64,000 nt of DNA from Mariniflexile fucanivorans (GTDB lineage Bacteria; Bacteroidota; Bacteroidia; Flavobacteriales; Flavobacteriaceae): assembly GCF_004341235.1 (NCBI RefSeq), contig NZ_SLUP01000006.1:186001-250000 (forward strand), in the 5' to 3' direction. A model generated the notes under the pieces. That model was not told where the DNA came from. It ran no database searches and saw nothing but the letters and a program-made list of their open reading frames with translations. Every line of letters begins with the position of its first letter. The first letter of the stretch is position 1. Shown here one piece after another: positions 56,317-64,000 of this stretch. Position numbers and translations under genes: made by a program.

Positions 56317-56994
56317 ATGCAAGTATTTATAAAAAAGTTTAAAACACTTTGTAATATGGTTACAAGTGGTCATATCAAGCAAATCTTCATTATAATAAAA
56401 AACAGAACCTACTCTAATACCTATTGGTATTTTGTTAGAAGAGATTTAAATCTTGGTTTAATTGGAGAAGTTCCTAAAACAAAAATAGATATAAAACTGC
56501 GTCCTTATAAAAGCTCCGATCATCAATATTTTAGCCATTTAATACTCGATGACATGCTTTTAAACGCCAACATACCCACCTGCTATGTGGCGGTTACCAA
56601 TGAAGATGTACCTTGTTTTAGGCAATGGCTTATAGAACCGTCTCAAAATGAAAAAATAAAAGGTTTTTTTGGTGATAATTTCCCTTTATTGGCTGCTGAT
56701 GAATGTATTTTTGAAAGAGCTTATGCAGTGAAAGAATATAGAGGCATGAATTTATACCCCACAGTAAATTATATACTTGGTAAAAAAGCATTAGATTTAG
56801 GTTATCGATGGGTTGTTGCTTGTATAGATATTAATAACGCAGCTTCTTTAAAAGCAGCGTTAAAGTTGGAAACAAGGCCCTACAAATTACAAATAACAAA
56901 ATGGAGGTTTTTTACAAGAAAAGTTAGTTACACTCATATTCCAGAAAAATTAAAAAAACAAAATCCATGGCTATTTCCTGATGAAAACAGTTAA
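56317..56994 (+). CDS. GNAT-like acetyltransferase
   Basis: This 225-residue protein has a GNAT-type core: AADECIFERAYAVKEYRGMNLY carries the acetyl-CoA pyrophosphate-binding loop in the form R-G-M-N, then GYRWVVACIDINNAASLKAALKL (the N-x2-S-x2-A motif) and a beta-rich C-terminus. The N-terminal 50 residues are basic and amphipathic (MQVFIKKFKTLCNMVTSGHI). It is unlike the array members in length and fold order, but it lies directly behind them, so it may act in the same glycan decoration. Substrate unknown. Confidence 0.78.
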   Translation: MQVFIKKFKTLCNMVTSGHIKQIFIIIKNRTYSNTYWYFVRRDLNLGLIGEVPKTKIDIKLRPYKSSDHQYFSHLILDDMLLNANIPTCYVAVTNEDVPCFRQWLIEPSQNEKIKGFFGDNFPLLAADECIFERAYAVKEYRGMNLYPTVNYILGKKALDLGYRWVVACIDINNAASLKAALKLETRPYKLQITKWRFFTRKVSYTHIPEKLKKQNPWLFPDENS

Positions 56995-57171
56995 ATTTTG
57001 ATAAATAAAACTACAAAATCATATAAAATTGATTGTTTGATTTTATGTTTTTGGAAACATCGATGTACTTAAAAAGTAAGTTTTTTGAAATTTAAAAAAA
57101 TATTAAATCCAACGAAGATTTTTTATCAGAACTTATAATTTTAAAAAAATTAAACATATGCAAATAAAAAA

Positions 57172-58155
57172 ATGACAAATAGCAAAGTGATTAAATGGGG
57201 CATTATTGGTTGTGGTAACGTAACAGAAGTAAAAAGCGGTCCTGCGTATAAAAATACCGAAGGTTTTGAACTTATTGCAGTCATGAGACGCGATGAAGAA
57301 AAACTAAAAGATTATGCTAAAAGGCATGGTATTAAAAAATACTATACCAACGCCGACGATTTAATTAATGATGATGAAGTAGACGCAATTTATATTGCAA
57401 CCCCACCAGACACCCACAAACTCTACGCTTTAAAAGTAGCCGAAGCTGGTAAAATTTGTTGTATTGAAAAACCAATGACACCCAATTATACCGAAAGTTT
57501 AGATATATATGATGCTTTTAACAAAAAAAAATTACCATTGTTTGTTGCCTATTACAGACGTTCCTTACCCCGGTTTTTACAAATTAAAGAATGGTTAAAT
57601 ACCAATTCTATTGGTAATGTAAGACATATTAATTGGCATTTCAGTAGGCCAGCTAGCGATTTTGATAAATCGGGCGAATACAATTGGCGTACCGATGCTA
57701 GCATTGCGCCTGCTGGTTATTTTGACGATTTAGCAAGTCATGGATTAGATTTGTTTAATTTTCTTTTAGGAAATATTAAAGAAGCCCATGGTATTAGTTT
57801 AAATCAGCAAGGTAATTACACAGCTAAAGATGCAATTACAGCATGTTGGTTGCATAAAAATAACATAACGGGGTCTGGAACTTGGAATTTTGATTGCCAT
57901 GACTCCATTGATAAAGTAACTATTTATGGTAGTGAAGGACGCATTGAATTTTCAATATTTCATGAAAATGCCATCGTTTTAGAAAGTATAAATAAAACCG
58001 AAGAACTTTTTATTGATAATCCGAAGCATATACAAATCTATCATGTGGAAGCCATGAGAGATATGCTAATTAATAAAAACATCGAACATCCTTCTACGGG
58101 TAAAACAGCACTTCACACCAATTGGGTGATGGATAAAATCCTCGGCATTTTATAA
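57172..58155 (+). CDS. Gfo/Idh/MocA family oxidoreductase
   Basis: This 327-residue NAD(P)-dependent oxidoreductase has a Rossmann motif near the N-terminus (WGIIGCGNVTEVKSGPAY) and the catalytic EKP motif in GKICCIEKPMTPNYTES. The C-terminal beta-sheet domain contains GYFDDLASHGLDLFNFLLG, with the conserved His-Asp pair. The family acts on sugars, inositols and related compounds, but this member's substrate is unknown. It follows the glycan locus after a 177-base spacer, so it could belong to it or be general sugar metabolism. Confidence 0.88.
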   Translation: MTNSKVIKWGIIGCGNVTEVKSGPAYKNTEGFELIAVMRRDEEKLKDYAKRHGIKKYYTNADDLINDDEVDAIYIATPPDTHKLYALKVAEAGKICCIEKPMTPNYTESLDIYDAFNKKKLPLFVAYYRRSLPRFLQIKEWLNTNSIGNVRHINWHFSRPASDFDKSGEYNWRTDASIAPAGYFDDLASHGLDLFNFLLGNIKEAHGISLNQQGNYTAKDAITACWLHKNNITGSGTWNFDCHDSIDKVTIYGSEGRIEFSIFHENAIVLESINKTEELFIDNPKHIQIYHVEAMRDMLINKNIEHPSTGKTALHTNWVMDKILGIL

Positions 58156-58307
58156 TTCTTAAAGTACTTCAGCTATTATATTATACATTTATAGCTTGTT
58201 TTTAACTTTATTATAGTACTTAATTATTTGTTTTATAGTATTTTTAAGTCGACTAACTCAAAAAAATAATTAAAAGTTAACTTCTTGTTAGCATTATTAA
58301 ATTTACT

Positions 58308-60896
58308 ATGAACCAAGGCAAACTTCACGTAACACGGTACTCTTGTGTCGTATTGGCACTATTTACACTCTTATCTTTTCAAAATATAGAGGCACAAAAA
58401 AAGAAAACGAAGAAAGGCGAAACAACAGAAGCCCCTGCCCCAACAGCAAAAAAAGAAAAATCCATTGCTGAACTGGTTAAATCCAGTAAAAAAATTGAAG
58501 GATTATTCCCTATCTATCAAGATACTATTACAGGGAGTTTACAAATGATCATATCTAAAAATCAAATAGATAAGGAGTTTATATATTTCAGTCAAATTGC
58601 CAATGGAGTTTTAGATGCTGGGAGAGTTATTAGAGGTTCTTATATGGGCTCAGAAGTATTTAAAATTGAAAAATATTTTGATAAAATTGAATTTATTATC
58701 CAAAATACCTCGTTTTATTTCGATCCAGAAAATCCGCTTTCAAAATCTAAAGACGCCAATATTAGTAATGGAAACATCGCCAGTATTACCATTTCTGCAC
58801 ACGACAAGGATAAAGGTCTCTATTTAATTAAAGCAGACGATTTATTTTTAAGCGAAATATTAGCCCAAATTAAAAGACCAAGCAGTCCTGGGGAATCTCC
58901 AACAGCATTCAAACTTGGTAGTTTAAATAAGGATAAAACAAAAATTAACGCCATCAATAATTACACTGAAAACACAAATTTAGAAGTGGAATATGTGTAC
59001 TCATCCCCTTCTATTTCTAATAGAGGTTCTAATGCTGTTGCAGATGGCAGAAACGTAAGCATTAAAGTATTTCATAGTTTAATGGCCATGCCAGATAATG
59101 ACTACGAAGTAAGGTACGACGACCCTAGAGTTGGCTATTTCACAACCCAAGTAGATGATAAAACAACGACAAAAAGCATCCCATACAGAGATCTTATTCA
59201 CCGATGGAATTTAAAAAAGAAAGACCCTAATGCAGCCATTTCGGAACCTGTTGAACCTATTACGTGGTGGATAGAGAACTCGACACCACTAGAATGGCGA
59301 GAAACGATTACCAACGCAGTTTTACAATGGAATATTGCTTTTGAAAAAGCTGGATTTAAAAATGCTATGGTGGTTAAAATACAACCAGACGATGCCACTT
59401 GGGATGCAGGTGATTTAAAATATAATGTGTTACGTTGGACCTCTTCTCCAGAACCTCCTTTTGGTGGCTACGGACCTAGTTTTGTAAACCCTAAAACCGG
59501 TGAAATTTTAGGAGCCGATATTATGTTGGAATTTGCCCATTTTACCAATCGTGTATTTTATGATAAAATTTATAGTTTAGCAACATTAGATACGCCTTTT
59601 GATGCATCAAAAAACAACGAAACAGATCACACTTACTGTTCTCTTGGGCATCAATTACAAGAAGAAGTCATGTTTGCTAACACAACGGCTATGGCTTCTG
59701 CAAATTCCGATTATGAAATGGAACGCATCAAAAAGGAATCGATGACAGCGTTGATTATGCACGAAGTTGGACATACGTTAGGCTTAAATCATAATATGAA
59801 AGCAAGTCAGTTATTTTCACCAGAACAATTAAATGATGCCGCTTTTATAGAAGGTAAATGTTTAACGGCTTCTGTAATGGATTATGCAGCCCTAAATGTT
59901 ACAAGGGACAGAACCAAACAAGGACAATATGATGATGTTGCTGTGGGACCGTACGATGTTTGGGCTATTCAATTGGGGTATAAACCATTTGCTTTAGAAA
60001 TGGAACACCAAGCTTTACTTAATGAATCAACAAAACCAGAACATATTTTTGGTAATGATTCTGATGATATGCGTTCGCCAGGAAAAGCCATAGACCCAAG
60101 AGTGAATGTATCCGACCAATCGAACGATCAAATTACATGGTCTATCGATCGTATTGAACTATCAAACGACTTGATGAAAACTGTGAAAACAAAATTCACG
60201 AAATCTGGTGAATCATATCAAGAATTAAGACGCGTTTATTATATATTAAGCGGTCAAAAAGCATCTGCAGCCAATACCATTTCTAGGTTTATTGGCGGTG
60301 TGTATGTGGATAGAGCCATGGCGGGACAAGTAGGAGAAATGCAACCTTATACACCTGTAAGTTTAAAAGATCAAAAACGTGCGATGGATGCTTTAAGCAA
60401 ATACGTTTTTGCTCCCAATGCTTTTGATGCACCTAACGATTTGTTCAATTATTTAGCCATGCAACGCCGAGGTTTTGATTTTAGAACGCCTGAAGATCCT
60501 AAAATTCATAACCAAGTACTCACCTATCAAAAAAATGTATTAAACCATCTTTTGCATTATAATACACTGCAAAGAATTTCAGATTCCGAATTATATGGCA
60601 ATGATTATAAATTATCTTCTGTCATGACTGACTTAAACAATGCTATTTTTAAAGCTGACATTAATGGAAATGTGAATTCATTTAGACAAAATTTGCAGTT
60701 AGAATACACAAACATGCTTATAGGCATACTAACAGGTAAGCAAAGTAGCAATTACACAAATAATGCTAAATCGATGGTTTTATATAATTTAAAGAATATT
60801 AGAACCATGGCAAGTGCCACAGGAGATATTGCCTCTGTAGCCCATAAACAACATTTAAGAACGCTTATAGACAACGCTTTAGAGGAAGTTAAATAA
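58308..60896 (+). CDS. Secreted zinc metalloprotease (DUF5117/DUF5118 type)
   Basis: This 862-residue exported protease has a signal peptide ending near FQNIEAQ, a lysine-rich linker (KKKTKKGETTEAPAPTAKKE), then the DUF5118- and DUF5117-like regions. The metzincin zinc site is HEVGHTLGLNH (His485, His489, His495), with a Met-turn in SVMDYAALN. A long helical C-terminal region with many Asn and Leu follows. In Bacteroidota such proteins are periplasmic or cell-surface zinc proteases of unclear substrate. The gene ends at a strong terminator 24 bases downstream. No CTD for type IX secretion is evident. Confidence 0.92.
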   Translation: MNQGKLHVTRYSCVVLALFTLLSFQNIEAQKKKTKKGETTEAPAPTAKKEKSIAELVKSSKKIEGLFPIYQDTITGSLQMIISKNQIDKEFIYFSQIANGVLDAGRVIRGSYMGSEVFKIEKYFDKIEFIIQNTSFYFDPENPLSKSKDANISNGNIASITISAHDKDKGLYLIKADDLFLSEILAQIKRPSSPGESPTAFKLGSLNKDKTKINAINNYTENTNLEVEYVYSSPSISNRGSNAVADGRNVSIKVFHSLMAMPDNDYEVRYDDPRVGYFTTQVDDKTTTKSIPYRDLIHRWNLKKKDPNAAISEPVEPITWWIENSTPLEWRETITNAVLQWNIAFEKAGFKNAMVVKIQPDDATWDAGDLKYNVLRWTSSPEPPFGGYGPSFVNPKTGEILGADIMLEFAHFTNRVFYDKIYSLATLDTPFDASKNNETDHTYCSLGHQLQEEVMFANTTAMASANSDYEMERIKKESMTALIMHEVGHTLGLNHNMKASQLFSPEQLNDAAFIEGKCLTASVMDYAALNVTRDRTKQGQYDDVAVGPYDVWAIQLGYKPFALEMEHQALLNESTKPEHIFGNDSDDMRSPGKAIDPRVNVSDQSNDQITWSIDRIELSNDLMKTVKTKFTKSGESYQELRRVYYILSGQKASAANTISRFIGGVYVDRAMAGQVGEMQPYTPVSLKDQKRAMDALSKYVFAPNAFDAPNDLFNYLAMQRRGFDFRTPEDPKIHNQVLTYQKNVLNHLLHYNTLQRISDSELYGNDYKLSSVMTDLNNAIFKADINGNVNSFRQNLQLEYTNMLIGILTGKQSSNYTNNAKSMVLYNLKNIRTMASATGDIASVAHKQHLRTLIDNALEEVK

Positions 60897-60919
60897 GTTA
60901 TTTATGCTTTAAAATAAAC

Positions 60920-60957
60920 AAAGCTACTTCTAAATAATAGAGGTAGCTTTTGTTTTT
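60920..60957 (+). terminator. Intrinsic terminator after the zinc metalloprotease
   Basis: AAAGCTACTTCTA (60920-60932) pairs with TAGAGGTAGCTTT (60938-60950) over a 5-base loop, with one G-T pair, followed by a T-rich tract. It lies 24 bases after the stop codon. Confidence 0.85.
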
Positions 60958-61148
60958 GTGAGCTAGTCATGTTTCTTTTTAGGAACAAAAATATTGTTTA
61001 CTTTATGTTTCATTTTCTAACACAGCAAATATAATTCAATTTTTATGCCGAAATTATAATATTAATAAATAAAATCAGATTACTTTTATAAGTGACTTTT
61101 ACAGAATATCACAGTCATACAAATTATTAAAATGAATAATTGCTTTTT

Positions 61149-63383
61149 ATGAATAAAACGCTATCATCAGCAAAAGCCAATTTCGGCACTTTACCCGTAT
61201 TTTTAACTGCTATTTCTACCATACTTGGTGCTGTCATGTTTTTGCGCTTTGGCTTTGCCGTTGGTTCGGTTGGATTTATGGGCACTTTACTTATCATAAT
61301 TATTGGGCATTTAGTTACCATCCCTACAGCCATGGCCTTAGCCGAAATTGCAACAAACCAGAAAGTTGAAGGTGGAGGCGAATATTTTATAATTTCTAGA
61401 TCTTTTGGTGTTAATATTGGTGCTGCCATTGGTATAGCCTTGTATTTATCGCAAGCCATTAGTGTGGCGTTTTATGTTATTGCTTTTGGTGAAGCTTTTG
61501 AAGCTATTAAACCATGGGTTATTACAGAATTTGGTTATGAAATATATGATAACCGATTATTTACCATTCCTGCTTTGTTACTATTAATATGGCTTATGGT
61601 TACTAAAGGCGCCGATTTAGGCATGAAAGCATTATATGTTGTTGTAGCTATTTTAGCAGTATCACTAGTGTTGTTTTTTATGGGAACTACAGAGTTTTCG
61701 CAAGTTTTTGATAGTTCTTTAATGTTTAAAAACGTAGAGTCAAACAAAGGCTTTTTTTATGTTTTTGCCATTATTTTTCCTGCTTTTACTGGTATTACAG
61801 CAGGTGTAGGTTTATCTGGAGATTTAAAAGATCCTAAAAAATCTATCCCGATGGGTACGCTGGCAGCAACATTTATTGGCATGGTAATTTATGTTTTTAT
61901 AGCTTATAAATTAACCATATCTGCTAGTGCATCCGATTTGATAAACGACCAACTTATAATGAGTAAAATTGCCTTATGGGGTCCTATTATTCCAATTGGT
62001 TTGGCTGCTGCTACTATTTCTTCCGCATTAGGGTCTTTTATGGTAGCACCTAGAACTTTACAAGCCATAGGTGGTGATAAAGTGTTTCCTAATCGCCTCG
62101 TTAATTTTTGGGTTTCTAAAGGAACTTCAAAAAATAACGAACCTAGAAATGCTACCATCCTAACGAGTCTTATTGCTATTGTATTTGTTTTAATGGGAGA
62201 CGTTAATGCTGTTGCAGAAGTGATATCCATGTTTTTCATGGTTACTTATGGGTCATTATGTCTTATTTCATTTATGCAACATTTTGCAGCAGACCCATCC
62301 TACCGTCCTTCATTCAAATCGAAATGGTACTTATCGCTTTTAGGAGCCATTATGTGTATTTATTTAATGTTCAAAATAAATACACCTTATGCCATTGCCG
62401 CCATAGCATTAATGGTTTTGTTATATTTTTATATTTCGACAAAAAGTGACACTAAAAAAGGAATGGCAAATATATTTCAAGGTGTTATTTATCAATTTAG
62501 TAGAAGAATGCAAGTTTTTTTACAAAAAGCAGATAAGGATAATACTGAAGAAAACTGGAGACCTGCCGTACTGTGTTTATCAAAAGACAGTTTTGAACGC
62601 TATGGCGCTTTAGAAATGATGAAATGGATTTCCCATAGATATGGTTTTGGCACCTATATTCACTTTGAAAAAGGTTATTTTTCATCTGAATCTAAAAAAA
62701 TAGCTGCGGAAAAGCTAGACAAGTTAATTAAAATGGCGTCTTTAAATAAATCGAATGTATTTTTAGAAACACTTATTTCCCCTTCAAATACGGCTGCCAT
62801 AATACAAGCGATACAACAACCAGGAATTTCTGGACAGCCAAATAATATGATGCTTTTTGAATATAAAAAAGGCGAAAAGGAATGGCTAACCGATATTATT
62901 GATAATTATAGTGTATTGAAAACAGCACAATACGATTTGTGCATACTGGCGAGTTCTGACAAAGGTTTTGGCAATAAAAAAGACATACACGTTTGGATAC
63001 GCAAAGAAGATTATGAAAATGCTAATTTAATGATTTTACTATCTTATATTATTTTAGGGCATTCTGATTGGCATAAAGGCGAAATAAAACTATTTGCAAC
63101 ATTCCCAAAAGAAAATTTAAAACAAGAACAAGAAAACTTAATAGAACTTACAAGTTCTGGTAGGTTACCAATATCTGCAAATAATATTCGTGTTTTACCG
63201 CTAGATCAAGATAAAAAACGAATTGATATTATTAATGAATATTCTATGGATGCCGATTTAACCCTTATTGGTTTTCATGAAAGTATGATGAAAGTAGACA
63301 ATGGCACAGCCTTCTTTGATGAATACAACAAAATAGGTAATGTACTATTTATAAATACATTAACGTCTAAATTTATTAAGTAA
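61149..63383 (+). CDS. APC superfamily permease, cation-chloride-cotransporter-like
   Basis: This protein has about 744 residues from ATG 61149 (MNKTLSSAKANFGTLPVF); an in-frame TTG at 61140 is less likely. About 12 transmembrane helices fill residues 10-430, with the SLC12-like opening TLPVFLTAISTILGAVMFLRFGFAVG and VEGGGEYFIISRSFG. A cytosolic C-terminal domain of roughly 300 residues follows, with ENWRPAVLCLSKDSFERYG, as in Na-K-Cl cotransporters. Ion or amino-acid specificity cannot be read. It stands alone between a terminator and a convergent gene. Confidence 0.9.
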   Translation: MNKTLSSAKANFGTLPVFLTAISTILGAVMFLRFGFAVGSVGFMGTLLIIIIGHLVTIPTAMALAEIATNQKVEGGGEYFIISRSFGVNIGAAIGIALYLSQAISVAFYVIAFGEAFEAIKPWVITEFGYEIYDNRLFTIPALLLLIWLMVTKGADLGMKALYVVVAILAVSLVLFFMGTTEFSQVFDSSLMFKNVESNKGFFYVFAIIFPAFTGITAGVGLSGDLKDPKKSIPMGTLAATFIGMVIYVFIAYKLTISASASDLINDQLIMSKIALWGPIIPIGLAAATISSALGSFMVAPRTLQAIGGDKVFPNRLVNFWVSKGTSKNNEPRNATILTSLIAIVFVLMGDVNAVAEVISMFFMVTYGSLCLISFMQHFAADPSYRPSFKSKWYLSLLGAIMCIYLMFKINTPYAIAAIALMVLLYFYISTKSDTKKGMANIFQGVIYQFSRRMQVFLQKADKDNTEENWRPAVLCLSKDSFERYGALEMMKWISHRYGFGTYIHFEKGYFSSESKKIAAEKLDKLIKMASLNKSNVFLETLISPSNTAAIIQAIQQPGISGQPNNMMLFEYKKGEKEWLTDIIDNYSVLKTAQYDLCILASSDKGFGNKKDIHVWIRKEDYENANLMILLSYIILGHSDWHKGEIKLFATFPKENLKQEQENLIELTSSGRLPISANNIRVLPLDQDKKRIDIINEYSMDADLTLIGFHESMMKVDNGTAFFDEYNKIGNVLFINTLTSKFIK

Positions 63384-63418
63384 TAGTATCATTTTTAATA
63401 TAAGAGATTAAATTAAAT

Positions 63419-63622
63419 CTATTTTTTTTTAATTATTTTTTTCCTTAATGATAACAAATAACCTACTAAAACACCAATACCAAAACTGCCTAAAATTATT
63501 AATACTCTAGACATAGATAATTTCCAAAAAAAGAATTTCACATCGGTAACTTCAACATTTTGTATAGAAAAAATCACAATAACTAATACAAATAAAAGTC
63601 CTAAAACAGTTCTAAAATTCAT
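63419..63622 (-). CDS. LapA-like (DUF1049) small membrane protein
   Basis: This 67-residue protein has two transmembrane helices (LGLLFVLVIVIFSIQN and LIILGSFGIGVLVGYLLSL) flanking VEVTDVKFFFWKLSMSR. The SIQN-x-x-x-V-x-F pattern is the signature of LipopolysaccharideA-assembly/DUF1049 proteins. The end is basic (RKKIIKKK). In other bacteria LapA acts with LapB on LpxC turnover, but Bacteroidota members are uncharacterised. It converges with the permease, 35 bases apart. Confidence 0.82.
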   Translation of the reverse strand: MNFRTVLGLLFVLVIVIFSIQNVEVTDVKFFFWKLSMSRVLIILGSFGIGVLVGYLLSLRKKIIKKK

Positions 63623-63812
63623 TGTTTATAATGTTTTAATGTTGTTATAAAATTAATTGTTATTTCTTTATAATTTACGATTTATCACATAAATCCTTAA
63701 CAATAATCTCTGAATTTCCAAAAACAGATATAACTTCTAACTTTTTATTGAAGATTCAAACATTTATTAGCTACTAGCATACAAGTAAATATCTAGAAGA
63801 ATTTATTATTAT

Positions 63813-64000
63813 TTAGGAGTATTTAGGTTCTTTACCTTTTACACCTTTATAGAATTGATGCATAAATTCAAAATCTGCTTTTATATCATCGGTTGGGTAA
63901 AAAGGTTCTGAAATATAATTTTGTTTCCTTTCAAAATCGAGCGTAAACATGATGATAGGTACATTTGCTTTTTTAGCGATGTAGTAAAAACCGGTTCGCC
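63813..64000 (-). CDS. PlsC-like acyltransferase, 5' end outside the window
   Basis: The last 62 codons of a minus-strand gene are visible: RTGFYYIAKKANVPIIMFTL, then a part with ISEPFYPTDDIKADFEFMHQ and the end GVKGKEPKYS before a TAA stop at 63813. This matches the C-terminus of 1-acyl-sn-glycerol-3-phosphate acyltransferase family proteins of Bacteroidota. The catalytic HX4D motif lies beyond the window, so the identification rests on the tail alone. Confidence 0.7.
   Translation of the reverse strand, partial: RTGFYYIAKKANVPIIMFTLDFERKQNYISEPFYPTDDIKADFEFMHQFYKGVKGKEPKYS

Noticed and set aside
58171-58202. Possible terminator AGCTAT ... ATAGCT after the Gfo/Idh/MocA gene
   Set aside because: The stem is only 6 AT-rich pairs with a 14-base loop and a weak T run.
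61127-61459. 110-codon frame antisense to the start of the permease
   Set aside because: It lies opposite conserved transmembrane segments and has no family features.

Overview
The window is an AT-rich chromosomal segment of a marine-type Flavobacteriaceae (Bacteroidota). The evidence is a fused lpxC-fabZ gene, the PorX regulator of the type IX secretion system, OMP_b-brl_3 type outer-membrane proteins, TAnnTTTG promoter elements, and the near absence of Shine-Dalgarno sequences. No rRNA, tRNA, CRISPR array, transposase or phage gene was seen.

Region 1 (1-18.9 kb) is mostly housekeeping. It holds the 3' part of sucD, a lipid A operon on the minus strand (lpxD, lpxC-fabZ, lpxA, efp and a second lpxD-like gene), an HD phosphohydrolase, porX-tsaE, a small exported peptide overlapping a membrane-protein gene, a degenerate GIY-YIG protein, an outer-membrane receptor-like protein and alanine dehydrogenase. 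A sugar transferase and a short PglF-like dehydratase follow, then proline dehydrogenase and aroB.

Region 2 (18.9-57 kb) is a large surface-polysaccharide locus. A PHP-type tyrosine phosphatase converges with a minus-strand operon of pglE-like aminotransferase, pglF-like dehydratase, wza-like export lipoprotein and wzc-like tyrosine autokinase. Across a 612-base divergent spacer, a plus-strand operon encodes a UDP-sugar epimerase and dehydrogenase (expected product UDP-GalNAcA), a Wzx-like flippase, several GT4 and GT2 glycosyltransferases, a pyruvyltransferase, an O-acetyltransferase, an EpsG-like polymerase and an asparagine-synthase-like amidotransferase. It is interrupted by a beta-helix lipoprotein, a small helix-turn-helix-like gene and a conserved unknown gene. 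A second plus-strand operon restarts at 45.2 kb with a GT4, a PglC-like phosphoglycosyltransferase and a PglD-like acetyltransferase fused to a FemAB-like acyltransferase. Six tandem, diverged paralogues of an Acetyltransf_6/FemAB-like acyltransferase and a single GNAT gene follow. PglF, PglE, PglD and PglC homologues together suggest a diacetyl-bacillosamine-like initiating sugar. The acyltransferase array is the most unusual feature: it looks like a dedicated, diversified decoration module for the glycan, and its six members share an extra conserved C-terminal tail.

Region 3 (57-64 kb) returns to general functions: a Gfo/Idh/MocA oxidoreductase, a large secreted metzincin-like zinc protease, a cation-chloride-cotransporter-like permease, a LapA-like membrane protein and the 3' end of a PlsC-like acyltransferase.
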